A program made the translations under genes and the position numbers. From positions 1 through 39,982 of the forward strand of contig CAJOJG010000039.1 in the NCBI GenBank assembly GCA_905234655.1: 39,982 bases of DNA, given 5' to 3'. This DNA is from an uncultured Bacteroidales bacterium (lineage in GTDB: Bacteria > Bacteroidota > Bacteroidia > Bacteroidales > UBA3824). The notes below the pieces were generated by a model, which ran no database searches, was not told where the DNA came from, and saw only the letters and a list, made by a program, of their open reading frames with translations. Of this stretch, positions 7,290 through 15,090 are shown one piece after another. Each line of letters starts with the position of its first letter. Within the stretch, counting starts at the first letter, position 1.

Positions 7290-8564
7290 CTATGGTAATC
7301 TTTGGTGTAGAGCAACACAGGATTTGAGACCCTCGCCGTCACCAAGCGACTTGTGCGACTTGTATCCAGACGATTTGACCTCAATTGGCAAAAGTTTGTT
7401 GCCACGCGACAAGAGAAAATCCACTTCATAATTGTTGCGGGTTTCGCTCGGAAAAGTGTAATAATACAACTCGTTTCCAGCACTGCGCAGCATTTGGGCG
7501 ACCACATTTTCATAAACATAACCAAGGTTGGCATCCAGCTTGTCGGACAGAAGTTTTTGATAAATAATGTTTTCGGTAAAATCCTTGTCCCAAAATGCCA
7601 ATGTAACAAATAATCCAGTGTCCGACAAGTACATCTTGTAGCGTCTAAAATCGGCTGTCAGACGCATACCTACGTGTGGGTCGTTGCTATGGTACGCAAT
7701 GTTGGCAATCATACTTTCGCGCATCTCGTCCAAAAGTTCAAGACGTGTTGCAGATGACGTGTTGTCTACTACGGTTGACATTTGAAAACGGTTTGCATTT
7801 TTATAAAGTTCCGACGGAATTGCCCTCAAAACAGAACGAAGTTTGCCGCTCTTGTCTATCTTGTGCATATCGTCAGCATACAACTGCAATATCTGCCGTT
7901 TTGCCTCGTCCACTTTTTGAAGGTTGTTAGTGGCAATATATTCATTTACGGCTTGTGGCATACCACCAACCAACATATAGAGCCTGAAATCACGCATCAA
8001 ATGACGGTGTGTGACATCGCCCAAAGCCTCTTTGTTGGCAAATGACTGCCTCAACAACGTAACGGTCGCAGTATCTCCCAAAGCCCACCGAAACTCTTCA
8101 TAATCCATCGGGAACATTTGAATGCGTGTTTCTTCGCTCGGAATCACGATATTTTGCACATTTTGACGAATGCTGATAAGCGAACCAGTTTCAATATAAT
8201 GATAACGCCCATCTTTGACAAGATATTTGATTGCCTGCCGCGCAAGAGGTTGCTTTTGTACCTCGTCGAAAATAATAACCGACCTATGCTCTTCCAACGC
8301 CACACCATAGATGAACTGCAACCTCATAAAGAAATAATTGAGATTCGATATATGATTCTCAATCAGACTGTTGACTTCCGGCTCAACGTTGGCAAAATCT
8401 ATCATGATATACGATTTGTATTCATTTTTGGCAAATTGTTCCACTAATGTTGATTTGCCGATACGCCTTGCACCCTCAATCAACACAGCCGTCTTGCCAT
8501 TGGATTCTGTTTTCCATTTCAGCAACTTGTCGTAAACTTTGCGCTTAAAAATTATGTCCTTCAT
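7290..8564 (-). CDS. AAA_14/DUF4143 ATPase with frame-broken C-terminus
   Basis: 424 residues. The N-terminal ATPase has Walker A EGARRIGKSTL (about residues 30-40) and Walker B SVIIFDEVQ (about 97-105), then IETGSL. The C-terminal DUF4143 part has YLSDTGLF, LGYVYENVVAQML and a PD-(D/E)XK-like end, NNYEVDFLLSRGNKLLPIEVKSS. These ATPases are very common in Bacteroidales, but their role is not settled. After KSSGYKSHKSL the frame runs into unrelated residues and stops at 7290. The expected family ending (PVLLYTKDY, then LPIYYAPFL) is present in another frame down to a TGA at 7241-7243. A short deletion not divisible by three near 7335-7345 therefore removed the natural tail. Three upstream 33-bp repeats may regulate it. 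Confidence 0.82.
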   Translation of the reverse strand: MKDIIFKRKVYDKLLKWKTESNGKTAVLIEGARRIGKSTLVEQFAKNEYKSYIMIDFANVEPEVNSLIENHISNLNYFFMRLQFIYGVALEEHRSVIIFDEVQKQPLARQAIKYLVKDGRYHYIETGSLISIRQNVQNIVIPSEETRIQMFPMDYEEFRWALGDTATVTLLRQSFANKEALGDVTHRHLMRDFRLYMLVGGMPQAVNEYIATNNLQKVDEAKRQILQLYADDMHKIDKSGKLRSVLRAIPSELYKNANRFQMSTVVDNTSSATRLELLDEMRESMIANIAYHSNDPHVGMRLTADFRRYKMYLSDTGLFVTLAFWDKDFTENIIYQKLLSDKLDANLGYVYENVVAQMLRSAGNELYYYTFPSETRNNYEVDFLLSRGNKLLPIEVKSSGYKSHKSLGDGEGLKSCVALHQRLP

Positions 8565-8625
8565 CTGAGTAATTTGTTATTTTGGGCAAAATTACTAATA
8601 ATAATCCACTTATACAACAAAATTT

Positions 8626-8706
8626 CTCTGAGCGTAAAATCTTTTTACTCAAAAAATACTCTGAGCGTAAAATTTTTTTGCCCGAAATCACCTCTGAGCG
8701 TAAAAT
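8626..8706. repeat. Three direct repeats with 33-bp period upstream of the AAA/DUF4143 gene
   Basis: CTCTGAGCGTAAAAT occurs exactly at 8626-8640, 8659-8673 and 8692-8706. The start-to-start distance is 33 bp both times. The 18-bp interiors are partly alike (T-run, then C-rich, then A-rich). The array lies 62-142 bp before the AAA/DUF4143 ATG, so it occupies that gene's upstream region. Confidence 0.85.
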
Positions 8707-8723
8707 TTGAATTAATAAAACAC

Positions 8724-8767
8724 AAAAAAATCCTCCGCGCACACATTTGCACACGGAGGATTTTTAT
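8724..8767 (-). terminator. Intrinsic terminator of pgi
   Basis: TCCTCCG (8731-8737) pairs with CGGAGGA (8754-8760). The stem is extended by the flanking A-run and T-run, giving a U-tract on either strand. It lies 30 bp past the pgi stop. Confidence 0.75.
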
Positions 8768-8796
8768 TTTACATAATGTTGATTATGACGGCTCAA

Positions 8797-10140
8797 TTAC
8801 GCCAACCTCTGACGTATTGCCTTCGATGCCTCTTCGTAGCCGGGCTTGTCGAGGAGGGCAAACATGTTTTTCTTGTAGGCCTCAACACCGGGCTGATTGA
8901 ACGGATTGACACCCAAGATGTAACCACTGATGCCACACGCCTTCTCAAAGAAGTAAATCAACTGTCCGAGATAGTACTCGTTGAGTTTGGGAATCTCGAT
9001 GCGAATCTGCGGAACGCCGCCGTCCAAGTGTGCAAGTTGAGTGCCGAGTTCAGCCTGTTTGTTGACAAAATCAACACGCTTTCCTGCGAGGAAATTGAGT
9101 TGGTCGAGGTTCTGAGCGTCAGACGGAATCTCAACCTTGCGGTCGGGTTCGGCGATAGACAAAACAGTTTCGTACATCAGGCGAACACCTTCCTGAATGT
9201 ACTGACCCATCGAGTGAAGGTCCGACGTGAAATCCACAGACGCCGGGAAAATGCCCTTGCCGTCCTTGCCTTCGGATTCGCCGTAGAGTTGCTTCCACCA
9301 CTCCGAGAAATAGTGGAGTTTCGGATGGAAATTGACGAGGATTTCAGTGGAGAATTTCTTGTACAAAAGATTGCGGACAACGGCATAATGAGCGGCGACA
9401 TTATCTTCGAAACTCTTGCCCTTCTGCGTCATTTCCTCAACCCTGTATGCGCCTTGCAACAACTGCCTTACGTCGAAACCTGCCACAGCAATAGGGAACA
9501 GTCCCACGGGAGTCAAAACCGAGAACCTGCCGCCAACGGTGTCGCCGATTACAAATGTCTTGTAACCTTCACTGTTGGCGAGTGTGCGGAGTGCGCCGCG
9601 CTGTTTGTCTGTGATGGCAACAATGCGGTCGGCGGCTTCCTTCTTGCCGTACTTTTCCTCGATTTTGGCTTTGAGGAGACGGAATGCGATGGCGGGTTCG
9701 GTCGTCGTGCCGGACTTGGATATTACGCAGAGGGCGTAAGACTTGTCGGCGATTGCGTCCATGAGTTCGGCGATATAATCCTCGCCAATGTTCTGACCTG
9801 CAAAGAGGATGAGCGGGCTGCCCTTCTTGGGACACATCTGCGCGAATGAATTGCTAAGTGCCTCTATGACAGCCTTTGCGCCGAGGTACGAGCCGCCGAT
9901 GCCGATTACAACGAGCACGTCAATCTTCTCGCGGAGTTCTGCCGCCTTCTTCTCTATTTCAGAGAGTTCCTGTTCGGAAATGATGTTTTTCACGTCCACC
10001 CAGCCGAGAAAATCGTTGCCAGGGAGGTTTTTGTCATAAAGGGCGGCGTTTGATTCCAACGCTTTGCCCTGCAAGGCCTTGTAGTCGTTTTCAGAAACGA
10101 AGCCAAACGCCTTTGAAATGTCAAGTGTTAAGTCTTTCAT
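8797..10140 (-). CDS. pgi: Glucose-6-phosphate isomerase
   Basis: 447 residues, the length of the shorter Bacillus-type isomerases. It interconverts glucose-6-phosphate and fructose-6-phosphate in glycolysis and gluconeogenesis in the cytoplasm. Visible family features are [19 protein letters not shown] (sugar-phosphate binding), [17 protein letters not shown] and the signature [15 protein letters not shown], plus the C-terminal [11 protein letters not shown]. The gene stands alone between terminators. Upstream on the minus strand, TATATTTG (10185-10192) with TTTG 22 bp further up forms its promoter. Confidence 0.95.
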   Translation of the reverse strand: MKDLTLDISKAFGFVSENDYKALQGKALESNAALYDKNLPGNDFLGWVDVKNIISEQELSEIEKKAAELREKIDVLVVIGIGGSYLGAKAVIEALSNSFAQMCPKKGSPLILFAGQNIGEDYIAELMDAIADKSYALCVISKSGTTTEPAIAFRLLKAKIEEKYGKKEAADRIVAITDKQRGALRTLANSEGYKTFVIGDTVGGRFSVLTPVGLFPIAVAGFDVRQLLQGAYRVEEMTQKGKSFEDNVAAHYAVVRNLLYKKFSTEILVNFHPKLHYFSEWWKQLYGESEGKDGKGIFPASVDFTSDLHSMGQYIQEGVRLMYETVLSIAEPDRKVEIPSDAQNLDQLNFLAGKRVDFVNKQAELGTQLAHLDGGVPQIRIEIPKLNEYYLGQLIYFFEKACGISGYILGVNPFNQPGVEAYKKNMFALLDKPGYEEASKAIRQRLA

Positions 10141-10184
10141 TACAGTTATTTGTTAATATCAATGTTGTCCATACTAATCGACCC

Positions 10185-10218
10185 CAAATATAACAACATT
10201 TTTCCAATCGCCAACAAA
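10185..10218 (-). promoter_or_regulatory. Bacteroidota promoter of pgi
   Basis: Read on the minus strand: TTTG (10215-10218), a 22-bp spacer and TATATTTG (10185-10192), 45 bp before the pgi ATG. Confidence 0.6.
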
Positions 10219-10267
10219 AAAACAATGAAAACTCCATAAAATTTTCCGGCAACGTTTGCAAAAAAAT

Positions 10268-10310
10268 GCCGCAGGGCGATTTCATGGAAAAATCGGCTCT
10301 GCGGCTTTTT
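10268..10310 (-). terminator. Intrinsic terminator, probably bidirectional
   Basis: GCCGCAG (10268-10274) pairs with CTGCGGC (10299-10305), with T/A runs on both sides. It lies 30 bp beyond the stop of the beta-helix gene and upstream of pgi. Confidence 0.7.
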
Positions 10311-10339
10311 GATATTCAGAAGGATTGTAGGCTTAAATC

Positions 10340-11911
10340 TTATTTCACCATCTTGTTGTCAGGCTTCTGTGCGCCGTAGTCGTTCACCTTGCCAAAGAGA
10401 TCCTTTGCCTTCTCCCACGGATACTTGTTGGCGTACATTGTGGGGCGCACAATCTCCGAGCCTTGCTGGTTGAGACCGAATGCGCGGTTCACTTGGTTGG
10501 CGGCGGAATTGGCGTTGTAGGATTGAGATGCCATTATCTTGAGGCTGAGGAAGCCTTTGAGGTAGCTCTGGTCGATGGCGTCAACAAATGCCTGCTCTGA
10601 TGACGGCAATTCCTTGTTGCCCTCGTATTTGGGACCTATCTGCTCTGCCTCCTCGATGCGGTCGGCGGATACCGAAATCGACGCAACGCCAGCCGAGGCA
10701 ATTTCGAGGTCGCGTTTGTTGGCGAAGAAATAGTTGTTATAGAGGTTGCTCTTTTTGAGGGACTCCATCTGCTTGTTGGTTTCGTAATAAACACGCTCAA
10801 CGCCACAGTTGCTGTTACAGCCGAAAATGTTGTTGTGGACGTCGATTGTGCGGATGCCGTTCATGAAGCGGAAGCCCTGTCCCATGTCATCCAAAACCTT
10901 GGTGCGGGTCCATGAGAATAGGACGGTGTTGTGGTGGAAATCCAAAGAAACTTTTTCGATGTCCGCGTCCTTCACATTGCCTTTGATTTGGCACGATGCG
11001 TAACGGCAGGCGATGAAGATGTTGTTATACACCTCGACATGACCCTTGCCGACGAGGGCGGAGATGCCGTAGTCGCGGCAGTTTACAAAAATGCAGTTTG
11101 CAATCTTGACGTTGCCCTCAACATCCATGTGCAATGCGTACTGATCGCCATTGTGGTAGCCTTCCTTGGCGCACGATGGCGATTCGCCGAGATTGAGGAG
11201 ACGACCTGTGAGCACGCCGTCATTCGGAGTTGACGTTACGGGGTCGTTGACATTCTTGACGCAATAGATGTTGTTTTCGCCGAGGTCAAACACAAAGCCG
11301 TCGATTACCACGTCGCCAGCCGGTCCGTTGTAGTCGTATGCGCGACGAGCGTTCCAGTTGAACAGCGGCGCGATAAACTTCTGCTCCTTTGGCTGGAATT
11401 TGGTGACGTGCTTGATGACGTCGCGCTCCGAGAAGTCCGTGGAATATCCGCCGTAGAGGCTGAGGTATTTCCCACGCTCCGTGGATGAGTTGCCGAAACG
11501 TCCGATTTCGATGTAGCCACGGTCGAGGTTGCCGAGGTAGTTGCCTTCTGCGACGAGGATCACGTCGTTGTCGGAGGCGAGGTCGATGGCCTTCTGAAGG
11601 TCTTTGAGGGGGGTTGAAGGAGATTTGCCGTCGTTGCGCGCGCCGCCGGTGGTTGCGCTTACATAGTAGGTCGTTCCCTTTGCGGAGTTAGGACGAGCCG
11701 AATTTGAAGAGGACGGCTGTGCATTCTGCTGTGTGGAGCTCGACGAAGAGCTGCTGCTTGAAGATGAGGTGCTGCCAGAATTGCCATTCACAGCGTTTGT
11801 AGCGGCTTCCTTAGCCTTGTTGAGAAGGTTTTTGCCGAACTGCGCATTTGCGTCTCCCGCCGTGGCGAGCATCACCGACGCTGCGGTCAAAATCATAAAG
11901 ATTCTTTTCAT
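10340..11911 (-). CDS. Exported right-handed beta-helix (pectate-lyase-like fold) protein
   Basis: 523 residues. It has a signal peptide (MKRIFMILTAASVMLATAGD, cleavage after ANA near residue 23). A Ser/Gln/Asn low-complexity linker follows at about residues 45-80, including a run of serines. Then comes a large domain with repeated short beta strands: YYVSATTGGARNDGKSPSTP, KIANCIFVNCRDYGIS, VEVYNNIFIACRY, IDVHNNIFGCNS. The first of these is the usual opening of DUF1565/parallel beta-helix surface proteins. Such folds bind or cleave polysaccharides, but no catalytic residues can be assigned. It is monocistronic, with a terminator at 10268-10310. The upstream region (11912-12143) is divergent to fmt and shows no clear promoter on this strand. 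Confidence 0.72.
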   Translation of the reverse strand: MKRIFMILTAASVMLATAGDANAQFGKNLLNKAKEAATNAVNGNSGSTSSSSSSSSSSSTQQNAQPSSSNSARPNSAKGTTYYVSATTGGARNDGKSPSTPLKDLQKAIDLASDNDVILVAEGNYLGNLDRGYIEIGRFGNSSTERGKYLSLYGGYSTDFSERDVIKHVTKFQPKEQKFIAPLFNWNARRAYDYNGPAGDVVIDGFVFDLGENNIYCVKNVNDPVTSTPNDGVLTGRLLNLGESPSCAKEGYHNGDQYALHMDVEGNVKIANCIFVNCRDYGISALVGKGHVEVYNNIFIACRYASCQIKGNVKDADIEKVSLDFHHNTVLFSWTRTKVLDDMGQGFRFMNGIRTIDVHNNIFGCNSNCGVERVYYETNKQMESLKKSNLYNNYFFANKRDLEIASAGVASISVSADRIEEAEQIGPKYEGNKELPSSEQAFVDAIDQSYLKGFLSLKIMASQSYNANSAANQVNRAFGLNQQGSEIVRPTMYANKYPWEKAKDLFGKVNDYGAQKPDNKMVK

Positions 11912-12101
11912 GTTCAGATTTATTTAATTGGTTTGTTATATTAATGTCAGTCTTAAAAAATCTTCAATCGTAAAACGCATGAAAATACTCATATATTGTT
12001 GCATAAAAAAACGGCCAGTGAATAATTAATTATTTTCCAAAAAAAAGCATTAAAATTTGTTAAGATGCGGATTTGAGCCATACATTTCAAAAATGTTTTC
12101 T

Positions 12102-12109
12102 TACATTTG
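12102..12109 (+). promoter_or_regulatory. Bacteroidota -7 box (TACATTTG) of fmt
   Basis: TACATTTG lies 34 bp before the fmt ATG. The nearest upstream TTTG (12072-12075) is 26 bp away, longer than usual, so the -33 part is uncertain. Confidence 0.45.
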
Positions 12110-12143
12110 TATAAAATATCTACCAACCATTCACATATAATCA

Positions 12144-13097
12144 ATGACTAAACAAGACCTAAGAATCATATACATGGGCACACCCGACTTTGCCGTCGGA
12201 CCATTGAAAGCATTGACAGACAACGGATTCAACATTGTAGCCGTAGTAACGGGCGCAGACAAGCCGCAGGGACGCGGCAGAAAGATAATCCCGACTCCCG
12301 TCAAGGAATTTGCCGTGGAGCACGGAATCCCCGTCCTGCAACCCGAAAAACTCAAAGACCCTATTTTCGTGGAGCAACTGCGCTCCTACAAAGCCGACCT
12401 TCAAATTGTCGTGGCGTTCAGGATGCTGCCCGAAATCGTATGGGCGATGCCGAGGCTCGGCACTTTCAACCTCCACGCCGCGCTCCTGCCTCAATACCGT
12501 GGCGCAGCCCCCATCAATTGGGCTGTCATCAACGGCGAGACAAATACCGGCGTCACCACATTCTTCATCGACAAGGACATCGATACCGGACGCATTATGC
12601 TGCAACGCGAAGTGCCAATCTCCGACGCCGACAACTGCGGCACTATCCACGACAAACTCATGGAAATCGGCAGCGCACTCGTCGTGGAGACCGTCAACCG
12701 CCTCATAGCAAACGACATGAAGCCCATCGAGCAAGAAAGCCTCATCAAGCCGGGCACCGTCCTGAAACCCGCGCCAAAGATATTCAAGGAAGACTGCCGC
12801 CTCGATTTCAACAACGACGCCACTACGCTCCACAACCTCGTGCGCGGCCTCTCGCCCTACCCCGCCGCCTTCACCACAATCAAGGTAAAAGGCAAGGAAA
12901 TGGGACTCAAAGTATATGAAACCGCCGTCGAAACCACCGACCTCCACCCTACTCCGGGCGTTTTGGAGACCGACAACAAGAAATTCTTAAAAATTTCGTG
13001 CCAAAACGGATGGCTCTATCTGCTTGACGTACAACTCGAAGGCAAAAAAAGAATGAAAATTGTTGAATTTTTGCGCGGAATAAATTTGGAGAATTGA
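12144..13097 (+). CDS. fmt: Methionyl-tRNA formyltransferase
   Basis: 317 residues, normal for the family. It formylates initiator Met-tRNA using 10-formyl-tetrahydrofolate. Evidence: the N-terminal RIIYMGTPDFAVGPL, the cofactor-binding and catalytic region NLHAALLPQYRGAAPINWA (with the Asn, His and later Asp of the formyltransferase triad in IDTGRIM), and a C-terminal OB-like domain (RGLSPYPAAFTTIKVKGKEMGLKVYE). It is unaccompanied by def here. Its stop is followed within about 70 bp by the tRNA-Glu pair, whose promoter overlaps the fmt 3' end. Confidence 0.95.
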   Translation: MTKQDLRIIYMGTPDFAVGPLKALTDNGFNIVAVVTGADKPQGRGRKIIPTPVKEFAVEHGIPVLQPEKLKDPIFVEQLRSYKADLQIVVAFRMLPEIVWAMPRLGTFNLHAALLPQYRGAAPINWAVINGETNTGVTTFFIDKDIDTGRIMLQREVPISDADNCGTIHDKLMEIGSALVVETVNRLIANDMKPIEQESLIKPGTVLKPAPKIFKEDCRLDFNNDATTLHNLVRGLSPYPAAFTTIKVKGKEMGLKVYETAVETTDLHPTPGVLETDNKKFLKISCQNGWLYLLDVQLEGKKRMKIVEFLRGINLEN

Positions 13098-13116
13098 AAA
13101 ATTGTTTTTAACTTTG
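13085..13116 (+). promoter_or_regulatory. Bacteroidota promoter for the tRNA-Glu pair
   Basis: TTTG (13085-13088), a 20-bp spacer and TAACTTTG (13109-13116). The -33 box lies inside the last codons of fmt. Confidence 0.6.
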
Positions 13117-13149
13117 CATCGCAAAACGGCAGAAGACCGCCTGCGATGC
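13116..13149 (+). other. Hairpin between fmt and the tRNA genes
   Basis: GCATCGCA (13116-13123) pairs perfectly with TGCGATGC (13142-13149), with a smaller CGG/CCG stem inside. No T-run follows directly, so it may be a 5' leader hairpin of the tRNA precursor rather than an fmt terminator. Confidence 0.5.
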
Positions 13150-13164
13150 GAAGTTCTTTAATTT

Positions 13165-13235
13165 GGTCCCATCTTCTAACGGTTAGGAAACAAGATTCTC
13201 AATCTTGGAATTGGAGTTCGATTCTCCATGGGACT
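13165..13235 (+). tRNA. tRNA-Glu (anticodon CTC), copy 1
   Basis: A full cloverleaf can be drawn: acceptor GGTCCCA/TGGGACT, D stem TTCT/GGAA, anticodon stem CAAGA/TCTTG with loop TTCTCAA (anticodon CTC), and T arm TGGAG-TTCGATT-CTCCA. The CCA is not encoded. It reads GAG codons. Confidence 0.92.
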
Positions 13236-13285
13236 ACTACTTTTCATTATTAAAAATATTTAATTAATAGAATTTTTAGTTGTTA

Positions 13286-13356
13286 GGTCCCATCTTCTAA
13301 CGGTTAGGAAACAAGATTCTCAATCTTGGAATTGGAGTTCGATTCTCCATGGGACT
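13286..13356 (+). tRNA. tRNA-Glu (anticodon CTC), copy 2
   Basis: Identical over all 71 bases to the copy at 13165. The copies are separated by 50 bp of AT-rich spacer and probably lie on one transcript ending at the terminator at 13364. Confidence 0.92.
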
Positions 13357-13363
13357 ACGAGGA

Positions 13364-13401
13364 AACACCGCTCGGAACAAAGTTTTGAGCGGTGTTTTTT
13401 T
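13364..13401 (+). terminator. Intrinsic terminator of the tRNA-Glu transcript
   Basis: AACACCGCTC (13364-13373) pairs perfectly with GAGCGGTGTT (13387-13396), followed by a T-run. Confidence 0.85.
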
Positions 13402-13413
13402 GTGTGTCAATAA

Positions 13414-13445
13414 TTTGGATTTTAGAGGAAAAGAGATTATATTTG
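13414..13445 (+). promoter_or_regulatory. Bacteroidota promoter of the ATPase-nuclease gene
   Basis: TTTG (13414-13417), a 20-bp spacer and TATATTTG (13438-13445), 22 bp before the ATG. This is one of the best matches in the window. Confidence 0.7.
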
Positions 13446-13467
13446 CAGAAATCAAAAACGCACCATA

Positions 13468-15066
13468 ATGGAAAAATATTTCAACACGGCAGGTCCGAAC
13501 CAACCCGACATACAATACACGCTCAACCCATTGAAACGTATCAACTTGACGGAAGTAGAGTCGTTGATTGACCAACGTAAATACTTTGTGCTTCACGCGC
13601 CGAGGCAGACAGGCAAAACGTCCATGCTGTTGGCGTTGAGGGACTATCTCAATGTACAGGGCAAGTATTTTTGCGTGTATGCCAATATAGAGGGCGGACA
13701 GGCTGGCAGAAACAATATTGAGAGCGTCATTGCATCGTCGTGCCAAACAATTGCAACTGAAATTGACGACATTTTGGGCGGAAACAAATATTACAACTTA
13801 TATTTTGAACATTTTAAACAAGCGGACTACAACAACCGACTGACCTCGTTTTTGAGTTTCTTGTCAAAGGAATTCGACAAGCCATTCATCCTATTTCTTG
13901 ACGAGATCGATTCGTTAGTCGGCGATTCGTTGATATCAGTTTTAAGGCAGTTGAGAGCCGGATACAGCAAGAGGCCGGCAATGTTCCCACAGTCGGTGAT
14001 TCTCTGCGGCGTGAGGGACGTAAGGGATTACAGGATAACACTTTCCAATCAGGAAATCATCACCGGCGGCTCGGCATTCAACATCAAGGCAAAGTCGCTG
14101 CGTATGGGTAATTTTACCAAAGAGGAAATCCACGAACTTTACATGCAACACACCGACGCCACGGGACAGATTTTTGACGAGGGGTGTTTCCCGATGGTCT
14201 GGAAAGCTACCGAAGGTCAGCCGTGGCTCGTCAACGCGCTTGCCTACGAAGTAACATACGAAATGGCGGAAAACCGCGACCGTAGCGTAAAAATCATACC
14301 TGAAATGATTTACAAGGCTCAGGAACGGATTATATATCGCCGCTATACTCATATCGACGCACTCATCGACAAACTCAAAGAGCCGCGTGTAAAACGCATA
14401 ATCCAGCCGCTTCTCGCCACTAATGAAGACGCCGACGAGAGCATTTTTCCGACCGACGATTTGCAGTATTGTGTCGATTTGGGACTGATTGCCGAAAACA
14501 AGCCCGTGAGGATTGCCAACGACATCTACCGAGAGGTGATTCCGAGAGAACTTACATATACTACGCAATATTTTATTGTCCAAGAGCCGGCCTGGTACCT
14601 CAATCCAGACAATTCGCTCAACATGGAAAAATTGTTGACAGACTTCCAACTTTTTTTCCGTCAAAATGCCGATTCGTGGATTGGCAAGTTCGATTACGCC
14701 GAGGCAGGGCCACAGTTGCTTTTGCAAGCGTTTTTGCAGAGGATAGTCAACGGCGGCGGATACATCGACCGCGAATATGGGTTGGGGCGCGGACGGACGG
14801 ATTTGCTTATCCGCAAGCCGCTCACCGACACTTACGGCGGTCCTTACCAGCGTGTAGTCCTGGAACTGAAAATACTTCGCAATTCGATGAAAAAGACCAT
14901 TGCCGACGGCCTCAAACAGACTTTTGAGTACATGGACAAGGCTGGCGACGTAAGCGAGGGACATTTCATAGTCTTTGACCGCTCCACCAAAAAGCCGTGG
15001 TCAAAAAAGATTTTCCACCGCCAGGGCGAGTACCAAGGGACCAAGATTATGATTTGGGGAATGTAG
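13468..15066 (+). CDS. ATPase fused to a PD-(D/E)XK-like nuclease domain
   Basis: 532 residues. The N-terminal half is a P-loop ATPase of the AAA_35 kind: Walker A HAPRQTGKTSM (about residues 42-52), Walker B FILFLDEIDSL (about 140-150), a sensor segment SVILCGVRDVRDYR, and GQPWLVNALAYE in the helical lid. The C-terminal part (about 425-532) has GRGRTDLLIRK then RVVLELKIL, which fits the D...E-x-K core of PD-(D/E)XK nucleases, followed by QTFEYMDKAG. There is no signal peptide. It is a single-gene transcription unit with its own promoter, directly beyond the tRNA-Glu pair. A role in defence or DNA metabolism is likely but unproven (inference). The function of this family is not established as far as I know. 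Confidence 0.75.
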   Translation: MEKYFNTAGPNQPDIQYTLNPLKRINLTEVESLIDQRKYFVLHAPRQTGKTSMLLALRDYLNVQGKYFCVYANIEGGQAGRNNIESVIASSCQTIATEIDDILGGNKYYNLYFEHFKQADYNNRLTSFLSFLSKEFDKPFILFLDEIDSLVGDSLISVLRQLRAGYSKRPAMFPQSVILCGVRDVRDYRITLSNQEIITGGSAFNIKAKSLRMGNFTKEEIHELYMQHTDATGQIFDEGCFPMVWKATEGQPWLVNALAYEVTYEMAENRDRSVKIIPEMIYKAQERIIYRRYTHIDALIDKLKEPRVKRIIQPLLATNEDADESIFPTDDLQYCVDLGLIAENKPVRIANDIYREVIPRELTYTTQYFIVQEPAWYLNPDNSLNMEKLLTDFQLFFRQNADSWIGKFDYAEAGPQLLLQAFLQRIVNGGGYIDREYGLGRGRTDLLIRKPLTDTYGGPYQRVVLELKILRNSMKKTIADGLKQTFEYMDKAGDVSEGHFIVFDRSTKKPWSKKIFHRQGEYQGTKIMIWGM

Positions 15067-15090
15067 GAGCAACGGTCGGAATAGTGATTT

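Noticed and set aside
7241..7609. 122-codon minus-strand frame overlapping the AAA/DUF4143 gene
   Set aside because: Only its last ~30 codons are protein-like, and they are the displaced tail of the AAA gene, so it is not a separate gene.
8626..8706. CRISPR array
   Set aside because: The repeats are only 15 bp, the interiors are 18 bp and similar to each other, and no cas genes are present.
8545..8754. 69-codon minus-strand frame with a repeating ILRSE peptide
   Set aside because: The periodicity comes from the 33-bp DNA repeats. The frame begins in a terminator and overlaps the next gene out of phase, so translation is unlikely.
8776..9849. 357-codon open frame on the plus strand opposite pgi
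   Set aside because: It is the antisense shadow of a clear glucose-6-phosphate isomerase gene, has no recognisable motif, and starts inside the pgi terminator region.
12159..12947. 262-codon open frame on the minus strand opposite fmt
   Set aside because: Shadow of fmt; the composition is an artefact of third-position GC in the real gene.
13165..13356. Direct repeat as att sites of an integrated element
   Set aside because: The repeats are two complete tRNA genes with only 50 bp between them, so no element lies inside. No third partial copy was seen in the window.
13942..14964. 340-codon open frame on the minus strand opposite the ATPase-nuclease gene
   Set aside because: The plus-strand protein has Walker motifs and a nuclease core; this frame has none and lacks a promoter.
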